A stretch of 64,000 nucleotides of DNA, taken from NCBI RefSeq assembly GCF_004339565.1, contig NZ_SMFZ01000002.1, positions 2,418,001 through 2,482,000 on the forward strand. Reading direction: 5' to 3'. Within the stretch, counting starts at the first letter, position 1; the number at the start of each line of letters is the position of its first letter. Source of the DNA: Pseudonocardia endophytica. GTDB lineage: Bacteria > Actinomycetota > Actinomycetes > Mycobacteriales > Pseudonocardiaceae. The position numbers were made by a program, and so were the translations under genes. The notes below the pieces were generated by a model. The model made no database searches. It was not told the DNA's origin and saw nothing but the letters and a program-made list of their open reading frames with translations. Below are positions 27,101 to 35,048 of the stretch, in pieces.

Positions 27101-27574
27101 TCAGCCGCCGAAGTCCCCGGTGAGCCAGCGGTCCGGTCGGATCTCGACGACCTCCGGCGGCCCGTTCCCGTTCCCGCCACGCAGCTCCCACTCCACCCAG
27201 GAGTCGACCGCATCGTGGGGGAGGTAGCGCCGCAGCACGACCACCAGGTCGTCGCGTTCGGCGGGCTGCTGCCGGACGACCGTCCCCTCGACCGTGGCGT
27301 ACCGGTACGGGACCTGCGCGCGCTGGACCGAGAGCGACAACGCGCCGGCGCCGCGGATCAGGCGGGACTTCCGCTTGCCCTGGCGTGTGACGAGCGTGAT
27401 GGTCCCGCCCGGCTCGTAGGCGTACCAGGTGGGGACGGTCGCCGGGGGCCGGCCGCCGTCGTCGGCGACGCTCACGATCGCGACGTGCGGCTCGGCGAGG
27501 AACAGCTCCCGCTCCCGGTCGCCGAGCCGGCCGGGGCCTGCCGCGGAGCCGCTCGCGTCCTGATCGGTCGACAT
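27101..27574 (-). CDS. PPOX-class (pyridoxamine 5'-phosphate oxidase-like) F420/FMN protein
   Basis: The product is 157 aa from ATG 27574. Split-barrel features include LFLAEPHVAIVSVADDGGRP, ATVPTWYAYEPGGTITLVTR, KRKSRLIRGAGALSLSVQ and YATVEGTV. This is typical of actinobacterial F420- or FMN-binding PPOX proteins that reduce small enones or bind flavin. The frame stays open upstream to ATG 27700 through a block that is conserved elsewhere in the window (27632-27700), so a 42-residue N-terminal extension is possible. It is divergent from the leader and ABC importer. Confidence 0.75.
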   Translation of the reverse strand: MSTDQDASGSAAGPGRLGDRERELFLAEPHVAIVSVADDGGRPPATVPTWYAYEPGGTITLVTRQGKRKSRLIRGAGALSLSVQRAQVPYRYATVEGTVVRQQPAERDDLVVVLRRYLPHDAVDSWVEWELRGGNGNGPPEVVEIRPDRWLTGDFGG

Positions 27575-27631
27575 GACCCGGTCAACCGGGGCCGAACCGC
27601 CGCCATTCCCTCGAACCGGTCCGACTGGCGA

Positions 27632-27700
27632 GTCTCTCACCTGCTGAAACGCCGATCCGGGCTGACCGGACAGCTCCGCGGTCGACCACGCTCGCCGCAT
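27632..27700 (-). repeat. Conserved 69-base element, copy 1 (possible small peptide)
   Basis: Aligned without gaps to 59207-59275 (minus), 49 of 69 bases match. Read as codons both start ATG and give MRRA, then LSGQ, then FQQVR. At residues that are identical, four codons differ only at the third base (CGG/CGA, GCG/GCA, CAG/CAA, TTT/TTC), which suggests selection on a peptide. No stop follows soon: here the frame runs into the PPOX gene. An RNA or DNA regulatory element is an alternative. Confidence 0.5.
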
Positions 27701-27712
27701 CGACCGCGACCG

Positions 27713-27742
27713 TTGACAAGCGGACAGACGGCTGCCTACCGT
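27713..27742 (+). promoter_or_regulatory. Promoter of leader 1 and the ABC importer
   Basis: TTGACA at 27713-27718 is followed after 18 bases by TACCGT at 27737-27742. Predicted transcription starts near 27749, leaving about 50 bases of 5' leader before the small ORF at 27801. Confidence 0.55.
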
Positions 27743-27800
27743 CCCGCTCGGACCCCGCCGGTCGGCGTGGGTTCTCCGAGCACGGCTCCCGGGGACGATC

Positions 27801-27908
27801 ATGGACACGGCATCGCGGACCGACGTGTGGCGTCGCCACGGTCGCGCGACATCCTGCGTCCGCCGGCATGTCGATCTGCTGCGCGTCAGCAGCGCCCTCT
27901 GTCGCTGA
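27801..27908 (+). CDS. Leader peptide 1 (HVDL...CR family)
   Basis: A 35-codon ORF starts ATG after GGGGACGATC and ends RRHVDLLRVSSALCR-stop. It shows the window's shared pattern: His, Val, Asp, Leu, then Cys 11 residues after the His, Arg and stop. The Cys codon is TGT within CTCTGTCGCTGACC, identical in leaders 2 and 6. GTCAGC and GCTGAC flank the Cys codon and can pair as a 6-bp stem including the stop codon. It lies 131 bases before the cystine/amino-acid-type ABC importer. Likely a cis-acting attenuator, not a functional protein. Short ORFs of this kind are labelled putative leader peptides in actinobacterial annotations (from memory). Confidence 0.8.
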   Translation: MDTASRTDVWRRHGRATSCVRRHVDLLRVSSALCR

Positions 27909-28039
27909 CCTCGGTCCGCCTCCCGGCACCTGACGACGGGCGCCGGGTCGCGCACGCCTGAGCGTCGCCGCGTCGCCCGGCACCAGCTGCGGCCCCGACG
28001 CAGGCGTCGGCCTGTCCGCATCCCCGTCTGGAGTCCGCC

Positions 28040-28984
28040 GTGTCCCCACCCCTGTCGACGACCGGAGAAGCGCTCACGGCGCGACCGGCCGGACCGGACC
28101 TGACCGCGCAACGGGTGATCCCGCTGCGCCACCCCGGCCGGTGGATCGCCACCGTCGTCGTGCTGGTGGTGCTCGCCCAGGTCGTGCACGGCATGGTGAC
28201 CAACCCGTTCTACCAGTGGGACCGGTTCGCCTACTGGTTCACCCGACCCGCCGTGCTCGAGGGACTGGTGGTCACGATCGAGGTGACGGCGCTGTCCGCC
28301 GTGCTCTCGCTGATCGGCGGGATCGTCCTCGCGTTGATGCGGCAGTCGGCCAGCCCGGTGCTGCAGGCCGTCAGCTGGGGCTACATCTGGCTGTTCCGGT
28401 CGGTGCCGCTGATCGTCGTGCTGCTGTTCCTCTACAACTTCAGCGCCCTCTACAAGGCGCTGGGGATCGGAGTCCCGTTCGGCCCGACGTTCCTCACGTT
28501 CGGGGTGACGTCGCTGGCCACGACCCTGGTCATCGCCGTGGCCGGACTGACCCTCAACGAGTCCGCGTACGCGGCGGAGGTGGTCCGCTCCGGTCTGCTG
28601 TCGGTCGACCAGGGCCAGCACGAGGCCGCCGCCGCGCTCGGCCTCCCGCGCGGCTACCAGTTCCGGCGGATCGTCCTGCCGCAGGCGCTGCGCACCATCG
28701 TCCCGTCGTACGTGAACCTGCTCATCAACCTGGTCAAGGCCTCTTCACTGGTGTTCTACGTGTCGCTGCTCGACCTGTTCGGGTCCGTGCAGAGCCTCGG
28801 GTCGACCTACTCCGGCGACATCGTCCCGCTGCTGCTCGTGGCCACCGCCTGGTACGTCGTGCTCACCAGCGTGATCTCCGTCGTCCAGTACTACGTGGAG
28901 CGTCGTTACGCCCGCGGCGCCGTGCGGAGCCTGCCGCCGACGCCGCTGCAACGGCTGCGTCGCGCGATCGGGGCCGCACGATGA
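28040..28984 (+). CDS. Amino-acid-type ABC transporter permease
   Basis: The product is 314 aa from GTG 28040. After a cytoplasmic N-terminus, about six hydrophobic segments follow, with the HisM/GlnP-type segment FTRPAVLEGLVVTIEVTALS and the EAA loop HEAAAALGLPRGYQFRRIVLPQALR near residue 195, which docks with the ATPase. The stop overlaps the ATPase start as ATGA. The leader peptide upstream points to sulfur control, so cystine or another sulfur amino acid is the probable substrate (inference; glutamate-type substrates cannot be excluded). Confidence 0.87.
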   Translation: MSPPLSTTGEALTARPAGPDLTAQRVIPLRHPGRWIATVVVLVVLAQVVHGMVTNPFYQWDRFAYWFTRPAVLEGLVVTIEVTALSAVLSLIGGIVLALMRQSASPVLQAVSWGYIWLFRSVPLIVVLLFLYNFSALYKALGIGVPFGPTFLTFGVTSLATTLVIAVAGLTLNESAYAAEVVRSGLLSVDQGQHEAAAALGLPRGYQFRRIVLPQALRTIVPSYVNLLINLVKASSLVFYVSLLDLFGSVQSLGSTYSGDIVPLLLVATAWYVVLTSVISVVQYYVERRYARGAVRSLPPTPLQRLRRAIGAAR

Positions 28985-29775
28985 CCGCCCTGGACGCCGG
29001 GCTCGCGCCGGTCCGCGCCGCCGGGGTCGAGGTGCACGGGGCGCACAAGTCCTACGGCACGAACCACGTCCTGGCCGGTGTCGACCTGACCGCCGCCCCC
29101 GGCTCGGTCACCGTGGTGCTGGGCCCGTCCGGGTCCGGCAAGTCGACGCTGCTGCGCGTGATCAACCACCTCGAGAAGCTCGACCGCGGCTACGTCAGCG
29201 TCGGCGGTGAGCCGATCGGCGTGCGCCGGGCCGGGGACCGGCTCAAGGAGCTGCCGGAGCGCGCGATCCTCGTCCAACGCAGGCGGATCGGGTTCGTGTT
29301 CCAGAACTTCAACCTGTTCCCGCATCTGACCGCGCTCGAGAACGTCGCGGCCGCGCCCGCTGCCACCGGCGATCTCTCCCGGCCCGACGCCGTAGCGCTG
29401 GCAGAAGAGCTGCTGGAACGCGTCGGGCTCGCCGACAAGGTCGCCGCCTACCCACGGCAGCTGTCCGGCGGCCAGCAGCAGCGGGTCGCGATCGCGCGGG
29501 CGCTGGCCCTGCGACCGGGGCTGATCCTCTGCGACGAGCCGACGTCCGCGCTCGACCCCGAGCTCGTCGGCGAGGTCCTGTCGGTGATCAAGGACCTCGC
29601 CGCCACCGGCACCACGCTCGTCGTCGTCACGCACGAGATCGGCTTCGCCCGCGAGGTCGCCGACCAGGTCGTGTTCCTCGACGGCGGTGTCGTCGTCGAG
29701 CAGGGACCGCCCACCCAGCTTCTGGACCACCCCGCCCACGCTCGCACCCGCGAGTTCCTGGGCAAGGTCCTGTAG
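28981..29775 (+). CDS. Amino-acid-type ABC transporter ATPase
   Basis: The product is 264 aa. Walker A is GPSGSGKST, Q-loop FVFQNFNLFPHLTALENV, signature LSGGQQQRVAIARALAL, Walker B LILCDEPTSALDPELVGEV, and the switch His in VTHEIGFAREVAD. The FNLFPH motif is typical of the polar-amino-acid importer (GlnQ/TcyN) class. Translationally coupled to the permease, with the binding lipoprotein gene 14 bases downstream, it powers import from the inner membrane face. Confidence 0.9.
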   Translation: MTALDAGLAPVRAAGVEVHGAHKSYGTNHVLAGVDLTAAPGSVTVVLGPSGSGKSTLLRVINHLEKLDRGYVSVGGEPIGVRRAGDRLKELPERAILVQRRRIGFVFQNFNLFPHLTALENVAAAPAATGDLSRPDAVALAEELLERVGLADKVAAYPRQLSGGQQQRVAIARALALRPGLILCDEPTSALDPELVGEVLSVIKDLAATGTTLVVVTHEIGFAREVADQVVFLDGGVVVEQGPPTQLLDHPAHARTREFLGKVL

Positions 29776-29789
29776 GAGGAGACCCCGAG

Positions 29790-30791
29790 ATGCTGCTCAC
29801 CCGACGCCGAACGCTCGCCACCGCCGCGGCGGCCGCCCTGCTCTCGCTCGCCGCGGCCTGCGGCGGCGGTGGAGGCGAGGGAGGGGACGCCGGCGGCACC
29901 ACCGCCGTCCAGGTCGGGGCCCTGTCCAACGGGGCCGCGAAGGAGACGACGCTCGATGTCGCCACCGTCGAGTCGATCCGCGCGGAGCTGCCCGCGCAGG
30001 TCCGCGACGCCGGTGTGCTCAACGTCGGGCTCGGGCTGCTGCCCGCCGGTTCGCCGCCGCTCGGGTACACCGGCACCGACGACAAGACGCTGACCGGGGC
30101 CGAACCCGACTACGCCCGCCTCGTCGGCGCGGTGCTCGGGCTGAAGGTGGAGCTGAACAACGCGACCTGGCAGAACCTGTTCGTGGGCATCGACAGCGGC
30201 CGCACGGACGTCGGGTTCTCCAACATCACCGTCACCGAGGAGCGCAAGAAGAAGTACGACTTCGCGACCTACCGGCTGGACAATCTCGCGTTCGAGACGC
30301 TGGCGTCGAAGACGTTCGCCTTCACCGGCGACCCGCAGGTGCTCGCGGGCAAGAAGATCTACGTCGGCGCCGGCACCAACCAGGAGCGCATCCTGCTGCA
30401 GTGGCAGTCCCAGCTGCGGGGCCAGGGCAAGAACTTCGACGTCGTGTACTTTCCCGACTCGAGCGCCGTCACGCTCGCCCTGGAGTCCGGGAAGATCGAC
30501 GCCGCGTTCGAGCCGAACCCGTCGGCCGCCTACCACGTCACCCAGAGCGCCGGGACCCCGAACCCCAAGGCCGTCGCCGGCACGTACTCCGGCGCGGGGT
30601 CGTCCCTGCAGGGGCTGATCGCCGCCACGTCCAAGAAGGACAGCGGCCTGGCGAAGCCGATCGCCGACGCGACGAACCACCTGATCCAGAACGGTCAGTA
30701 CGAACAGTGGCTGAGGGCGTGGAACCTCTCCAACGAGGCGGTGAAGACCTCGCAGGTCAACCCGCCCGGACTGCCGATCACGAACTCCTGA
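29790..30791 (+). CDS. ABC transporter substrate-binding lipoprotein (family 3)
   Basis: The product is 333 aa, with AGGAGG before the ATG. A Sec-type signal ends in a lipobox LAAAC (Cys24 is the lipidation site) followed by a Gly-rich linker. The mature part has the solute-binding family 3 layout: VLNVGLGLLPAGSPPLGYTG, PDYARLVGAVLGLKVELNN, ATWQNLFVGIDSGRTDVGFSNITVTEERKKKYDFATY. The last motif is shared by cystine/glutamine binders. It completes the permease-ATPase operon under leader 1. Sulfur amino acid binding is inferred from the leader. Confidence 0.87.
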   Translation: MLLTRRRTLATAAAAALLSLAAACGGGGGEGGDAGGTTAVQVGALSNGAAKETTLDVATVESIRAELPAQVRDAGVLNVGLGLLPAGSPPLGYTGTDDKTLTGAEPDYARLVGAVLGLKVELNNATWQNLFVGIDSGRTDVGFSNITVTEERKKKYDFATYRLDNLAFETLASKTFAFTGDPQVLAGKKIYVGAGTNQERILLQWQSQLRGQGKNFDVVYFPDSSAVTLALESGKIDAAFEPNPSAAYHVTQSAGTPNPKAVAGTYSGAGSSLQGLIAATSKKDSGLAKPIADATNHLIQNGQYEQWLRAWNLSNEAVKTSQVNPPGLPITNS

Positions 30792-30798
30792 TCCCACG

Positions 30799-31491
30799 AT
30801 GTGGCACGTACTCGACAATCCGGCGCGGGCGTCGCTGCTCGGACCACACGCCCGCTTCGCGGTCCGGCAGGGATCCGTCCTGCGCTACCCGCCCGACGTC
30901 GCGCCGTTCGTCGCGATGCCGGACGAGCCGGACTCCGGGGCGTGGGCCGACGTCGTCGCGCTCGTCGGGCCCGGCGCACTGGCCCAGATCTCCGGGGGCG
31001 ACGTGACCCCGCCGGAGGGCTGGGTCGTCGTCACCGACGGAGAGGGTGTCCAGATGGTGGACGGCGGCATGAGGCCGGAGCCCGACCCGGAGGCGGTCGT
31101 GCTCGGGCCGGACGACGTGCCGGAGATCCTGGAGCTGGTGGCCCGCACGCGTCCGGGGCCGTTCGGGCCCCGGACCGTCGAGCTCGGCACCTACCTGGGT
31201 CTGCGCCACGACGGCGAGCTCGTCGCGATGGCGGGTGAGCGGCTGCATCCACCGGGCTGGACGGAGATCAGCGCGGTCTGCACCGATCCGCGGTTCCGCG
31301 GCCGCGGCCTCGCGTCACGGCTGGTCCGCGCCGTGGCGGCGGGGATCCGGGAGCGTGGGGAGACCCCGCTGCTGCACGCCGCCGCCACGAACGTCACGGC
31401 GATCCGGCTGTACGAGGAGCTCGGGTTCCGGCTGCGCCGCCGGACCCGGTTCGTCGCGCTCCGGGCACCGGCTCCTCCGTCCGCGGCGTGA
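30799..31491 (+). CDS. GNAT family N-acetyltransferase
   Basis: The product is 230 aa and starts eight bases after the lipoprotein stop, so it belongs to the importer operon. The acetyl-CoA P-loop is VCTDPRFRGRGLASRLVRAV near residue 160, with LHAAATNVTAIRLYEELGF as motif B. The N-terminal half (residues 1-95) has no obvious GNAT features and resembles the FR47-like group, where two GNAT folds are fused. A role in acetylating a sulfur-containing amino acid or amine brought in by the transporter is possible, but is inference. Confidence 0.82.
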   Translation: MWHVLDNPARASLLGPHARFAVRQGSVLRYPPDVAPFVAMPDEPDSGAWADVVALVGPGALAQISGGDVTPPEGWVVVTDGEGVQMVDGGMRPEPDPEAVVLGPDDVPEILELVARTRPGPFGPRTVELGTYLGLRHDGELVAMAGERLHPPGWTEISAVCTDPRFRGRGLASRLVRAVAAGIRERGETPLLHAAATNVTAIRLYEELGFRLRRRTRFVALRAPAPPSAA

Positions 31492-31506
31492 CCGGGGAGG
31501 GCCTGC

Positions 31507-32292
31507 ATGTACTACGAGTGCGTCACAGACGGCGGCGCGTCGCTCGCGTACCTCGATCTCGGCGCACGGGAGGGGCCGGCCCGGGTGTACCTGGGCGGTC
31601 TCGGCTCGGCCGGCACGGTCGGGTTCGCCCCGGTCGCCGGGCACCCCCTGCTCGCCGGGACCGGCCGGCACGTGCTGGTCGACCTGATCGGCAGCGGGTG
31701 GAGCGACCACGACGACGCGTTCGACCACACGATCGACCGTCACGCCGCCACCGTGGTGACGCTGCTCGACCGGCTCGGACTGCGCGACGTCGTCCTCGTC
31801 GGGCACTCGCTGGGTGGCTCGGTCGCGATCAGCCTCGCCGCGCAGCGGCCGGACCGGGTCGGACGGCTGGTGGTCGCCGAGCCGAACCTCGACCCGGGTG
31901 TCGGAACGTTCTCGGTACGGATCGCCGCCCACGACGAGGACGAGTTCGCCGCGACCGTGCATCCGCGTGCGGTCCGCGACGGGCTCGACGCCGCGGCGCG
32001 CGGGGACGTCGTCGCCGCCCAGTTCGCGCGGACCCTGCGTCGCTGGTCGCCGCGCGGGCTGCACCGCACCGCGGTGTCCCTGATCGCCGAGCGGCCCGTG
32101 AGCTTCCGTGACCAGCTCGCGGCCCTCGACGTGCCGCGCCACTACGTCGGCGGCGGACGGTCGGGCGAGGACCTGGAACCGCTGCGTGCGGCCGGCTGCA
32201 CCGTGCACGTCGTTCCGGACGCCGGTCACGTCATGATGTGGGACGACCTGGACGGGTTCGTCGCCGCGCTGCACGACGCCGGACACTCATGA
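31507..32292 (+). CDS. Alpha/beta hydrolase
   Basis: The product is 261 aa and the last gene of the importer operon. The nucleophile elbow VLVGHSLGGSVAI has Ser101, the acid is probably in the region after strand 6, and the His is in DAGHVMMWDD. The oxyanion strand reads RVYLGGLGSAGTVGF, in place of the common HGxP. Family members hydrolyse esters, thioesters or C-C bonds. Placement with an amino-acid importer and GNAT suggests processing of an imported conjugate (inference). Confidence 0.83.
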   Translation: MYYECVTDGGASLAYLDLGAREGPARVYLGGLGSAGTVGFAPVAGHPLLAGTGRHVLVDLIGSGWSDHDDAFDHTIDRHAATVVTLLDRLGLRDVVLVGHSLGGSVAISLAAQRPDRVGRLVVAEPNLDPGVGTFSVRIAAHDEDEFAATVHPRAVRDGLDAAARGDVVAAQFARTLRRWSPRGLHRTAVSLIAERPVSFRDQLAALDVPRHYVGGGRSGEDLEPLRAAGCTVHVVPDAGHVMMWDDLDGFVAALHDAGHS

Positions 32293-32303
32293 CCGGTCCG
32301 TGC

Positions 32304-32332
32304 TTGACACCCGATCGGGTGGCGGGTTTGAG
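32304..32332 (+). promoter_or_regulatory. Promoter of the first SAM-riboswitch unit
   Basis: TTGACA at 32304-32309 and TTTGAG at 32327-32332 (17-base spacer) start about 12 bases after the hydrolase stop. The stretch TTGACACCCG...GCGGG.TTG.GTGG recurs at 47243, suggesting a shared promoter type. Predicted start near 32338, just before the riboswitch. Confidence 0.5.
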
Positions 32333-32342
32333 TGGACGAGGT

Positions 32343-32439
32343 CCATCCGGAGCGGCCGAGAGTCCCGGTTCGTCGACGCCGCAGCAACCCGCAGCCCCGT
32401 TCGTCGCGGGCGCAGGGTGCTCCCGCCGGGGATCGATGG
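32343..32439 (+). promoter_or_regulatory. S-box-like SAM riboswitch 1
   Basis: The 97 bases show the SAM-I/IV aptamer order: P1 strand CCATC, then GGAGCGGCCGAGAG, CCGGTTCGTCGACGCCGCAG, GCAACC, GGTGCTCCCGCC and closing P1 GATGG at 32435-32439. S-box consensus elements (AGAG.GG..GAG, GGC.CG..GA, GCAACC, GGTGC) line up in order. The second copy at 61216 matches closely. The 3' P1 strand abuts GGGGGAACGGATG, the ribosome-binding region of leader 2, so SAM binding could block leader translation. SAM-I versus SAM-IV is not resolved. Confidence 0.75.
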
Positions 32440-32447
32440 GGGAACGG

Positions 32448-32573
32448 ATGTCGCGAGGCGGGGGAGTGCTCCGGCGGTTGCCGGCCCACCCGTCCGACGG
32501 CCGTCTGCGGTGGCGCTGGACCCGGCGCAGGCACGTCGACTTCGGTCATCTGCGCAGCGACCTCTGTCGCTGA
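32448..32573 (+). CDS. Leader peptide 2 (HVDF...CR family), behind SAM riboswitch
   Basis: A 41-codon ORF from ATG 32448 (GGGGGA four bases upstream; an in-frame ATG 32436 lies inside the riboswitch P1) ends RRRHVDFGHLRSDLCR-stop. Cys falls 11 residues after His and is encoded TGT. AGCGAC-CTCT-GTCGCT can form a 6-bp hairpin with the Cys codon in loop and stem. It is followed after 77 bases by a GNAT gene. Transcription passes the SAM aptamer first, so this unit could respond to both SAM and Cys-tRNA supply. Confidence 0.8.
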   Translation: MSRGGGVLRRLPAHPSDGRLRWRWTRRRHVDFGHLRSDLCR

Positions 32574-32650
32574 CCGGCGCCGTCGTCCGTCGTCGTCGCG
32601 ACCCGTGCCCGGCACGGTGTCGCCCGCCTGCCGCGTTGCGAGGGATCCGC

Positions 32651-33205
32651 GTGTCCGTGTCCTCCTGTGCCCACCCGTCGCTCGACCCGCCGTCCGGGTC
32701 CGTCCCGCCCGAGGTCGTCGCCCGCTGGGTGGACTACACCGATCCGCTCGTCCGGCCGATGCTCGTCGAGCTCGACCACGAGTACGGCGCCCGCTACGGC
32801 CACACGCTCGGTGACCTCGACGAGGAGACCCGGCGCGAGCGCGAGCGGTTCGCCCCGCCCGACGGCGGTCTGGTCCTGCTGCTCGACGACAGCGGGCGTC
32901 CGGTCTCCGGCGGCGCGTTCCGGCGGTGGGACGCGGTGACCGCCGAGCTCAAGCGGATCTGGACCGACCTCGGGTACCGGCGCCTCGGCCTGGCCCGCCG
33001 GGTGCTCGTCGAGCTCGAACGGGAGATCGCCGCGCGCGGCTACCGGCGGATCCACCTCACCACCGGCCCGCTCCAGCCGGAGGCGCAGAACCTCTACCTG
33101 GCGGCCGGGTACACGCCGCTGTTCGACCGGGCGCTGCCACCGGAACGCGTGGGCAAGCACCCGTTCGAGAAGACGCTGCCCGCGACGACCGGGCGGGCGT
33201 CGTGA
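32651..33205 (+). CDS. GNAT family N-acetyltransferase
   Basis: The product is 184 aa from GTG 32651. The acetyl-CoA site is AELKRIWTDLGYRRLGLARRVLVELEREI, an R/LGxG-type P-loop, followed by RIHLTTGPLQPEAQNLYLAAGYTPLFD. It is the first gene after riboswitch 1 and leader 2, so it is expected to be induced in sulfur limitation. It converges on the nitroreductase with five bases between stops. A substrate such as an amino-sulfur compound is plausible but unproven. Confidence 0.82.
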   Translation: MSVSSCAHPSLDPPSGSVPPEVVARWVDYTDPLVRPMLVELDHEYGARYGHTLGDLDEETRRERERFAPPDGGLVLLLDDSGRPVSGGAFRRWDAVTAELKRIWTDLGYRRLGLARRVLVELEREIAARGYRRIHLTTGPLQPEAQNLYLAAGYTPLFDRALPPERVGKHPFEKTLPATTGRAS

Positions 33206-33210
33206 CGCCG

Positions 33211-33888
33211 TCAGCCGCGGGACCGCGTGTCACCCCACCGTCCCCAGTGGACGACCTCGTCGACGGGCCTGCGCCGCGGCTGCGCCCAGCGTCCGCGAGC
33301 CGGGTAGCCGAGTGGGACCAGCCCCATCGTCGCGGCGTCGTCCGGCAGGCCGAGCAGCTCGTCCACCTCGGCCTCGTGCGCCAGGTGGAAGGACGTCAGC
33401 ACGCCGCCGACGCCGTACGCGCGGGCTGCCAGCAGCAGCTGCTGGACCGCGCCGTAGACGGACGCGCCGAGGCGCTTGTCCTGCGATCCCGCTGCGCCGA
33501 GCAGCACCGGCACGACGAACACCGGCGCCTCCGCCAGATGGTCGGCGAGGTGCTCGGTGGCCCGGTAGGACGACGCGCTCAACCCGGTGTCGACCTGCGG
33601 GTCGCGGGCCGGGTCGAGGAGCTCGTCGCGGCGCACGCCGTAGGTCGCGTCCCATCCCTCCTTGTAGAACGCCGCGATGCGGCGCTTCACGTCCGCGTCG
33701 GTGACCACGACCCAGCCCCACGGCTGCCGGTTCCCGCCGGACGGCCCGCGCACGGCGGCGTCGAGGATCTCCCAGAGCACGTCGTCGGGGATCGGGGTGT
33801 CGGCGAGGTAGCGCCGGGCCGGCGTGCTGTGCAGGCCCTCGAGCAGGCCGACCCGGTCGGGCGGCGCGGACTCGGACGTCTCGGGCAC
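33211..33888 (-). CDS. Nitroreductase family FMN oxidoreductase
   Basis: The product is 225 aa from GTG 33888 after GGAGGCGCC. FMN-binding features are STPARRYLADTPIPDDVL, RGPSGGNRQPWGWVVVTD and the C-terminal GLVPLGYPARGRWAQPRR. Members reduce nitro groups, quinones or free flavin with NAD(P)H. It is divergent from the paired luciferase-like monooxygenases at 33995, which need reduced FMN, so supplying FMNH2 is a reasonable inference. Confidence 0.83.
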   Translation of the reverse strand: MPETSESAPPDRVGLLEGLHSTPARRYLADTPIPDDVLWEILDAAVRGPSGGNRQPWGWVVVTDADVKRRIAAFYKEGWDATYGVRRDELLDPARDPQVDTGLSASSYRATEHLADHLAEAPVFVVPVLLGAAGSQDKRLGASVYGAVQQLLLAARAYGVGGVLTSFHLAHEAEVDELLGLPDDAATMGLVPLGYPARGRWAQPRRRPVDEVVHWGRWGDTRSRG

Positions 33889-33994
33889 GGCGCCTCCAGG
33901 TGTCGTGGTCGATCGCGGGGGACGTCGCCACCGTAGGCGTCCCGCGGTGGCGACGGCCCGTTCTCCCGGCATGTGGGCACGGAGGAGATCCTGT

Positions 33995-35035
33995 ATGGAC
34001 AGATCGACCGAGCATCTCGTCGTCGGCGTCGAGATCGACGGCGACGGCGCCCATCCCGCGTCGTGGCGCGCGGCCCGGCACCGGCCGGAGGACCTGCTGA
34101 CACCCGGACGCCTCGCCGAGGTCGGACGGGCCGCCGAGGCGGCCGGGTTCGGGTTCCTGACGCTCGCCGACGCGGCCGCAGGCCCGCCGGGCGACGGCGT
34201 CGCGGGCCGGTTCGACCCGGTGACCGCCGCGGCGTTCCTGTCCGCGCACACCGACGCCGTCGGACTCGTGCCCGTCGTGGCGACGGCGCACGCCGAGCCG
34301 TTCCACGTGTCGAACCAGCTGTCCAGCCTCGATCACGGCTCGCGCGGCCGGGCCGGTTGGCTGCTGGACACGGGGTCGACCGCCGCCCGCTCGGCCGCGT
34401 ACGCCGTGCGGCACGAGAGCGACCCGGAGGTGCTGGCCGCGGAGGCCGCCGACGTCGTCGACGCCGCGCGGTGGCTCTGGGACTCCTGGCAGGACGACGC
34501 GGTCGTCGCGGAGGAGGCCACCGGCCGGTTCCTGGACGCGGACCGGGTGCACCACGTCGACTTCCGCGGACGCACGTTCGGCGTCCGCGGGCCCGCGCTC
34601 GTGCCGCGGCCGCCGCAGGGGCAGGTGGTCGTGCTCGCGCCCGCCGGGGCGTTGCCGCGCGGGCTCGTCGACGTCGAGACCGTCACCTCGTCCACCGTGG
34701 ACGGTCTGGTCGGCGCCGCGGAGGCGGCCCGCGCGCCACGGGTACTGGCCGAGATCGAGGTCGGCTTCGACGCCGAGCTGCTCGCATCACTCGGGGAGTG
34801 GCGACCGGGGGAGCGCCTGCGCCTTGTGGCCCCGCCCGACGAGCTGGTCGCCCTGCTGAGGCACGTCGCCCCGCACGTGGACGGCGTCCGGCTGCTGCCC
34901 GCCGTGCTCGACCGCGACCTGCCGGTACTCGCGTCCGACGTCCTGCCGGCACTCGACCTTCGCCGTCCCGATCCCGGGGCCACCCTGCGCGACCTGCTGG
35001 GCCTGCCGCGCCCGGCAGGCCGCTACGCGTCGTAG
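33995..35035 (+). CDS. Divergent luciferase-like monooxygenase, partner subunit A
   Basis: The product is 346 aa, with GGAGGAG before the ATG. It starts as an LLM barrel (LVVGVEIDGDGAHPASW, EPFHVSNQLSSLDHGSRGRAGWLLDTG, RWLWDSWQDDAVV, VHHVDFRGRTFGVRGPAL). Where NtaA/SnaA enzymes have PRPPQGxPVxxQAG with the flavin-phosphate loop, it reads PRPPQGQVVVLAPAGALPRG and then diverges and shortens. It ends 14 bases before a full LLM. A paralogue in the same position is at 61576. It may be a non-catalytic or altered partner of the full LLM (inference). Confidence 0.75.
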   Translation: MDRSTEHLVVGVEIDGDGAHPASWRAARHRPEDLLTPGRLAEVGRAAEAAGFGFLTLADAAAGPPGDGVAGRFDPVTAAAFLSAHTDAVGLVPVVATAHAEPFHVSNQLSSLDHGSRGRAGWLLDTGSTAARSAAYAVRHESDPEVLAAEAADVVDAARWLWDSWQDDAVVAEEATGRFLDADRVHHVDFRGRTFGVRGPALVPRPPQGQVVVLAPAGALPRGLVDVETVTSSTVDGLVGAAEAARAPRVLAEIEVGFDAELLASLGEWRPGERLRLVAPPDELVALLRHVAPHVDGVRLLPAVLDRDLPVLASDVLPALDLRRPDPGATLRDLLGLPRPAGRYAS

Positions 35036-35048
35036 AGAGGAGTTCGGG

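Noticed and set aside
27575..27700. Extending the PPOX protein to ATG 27700
   Set aside because: The frame is open, but PPOX homology begins after residue 25 of the short form, and the upstream block is conserved next to an unrelated gene at 59207. I list it as a separate element.
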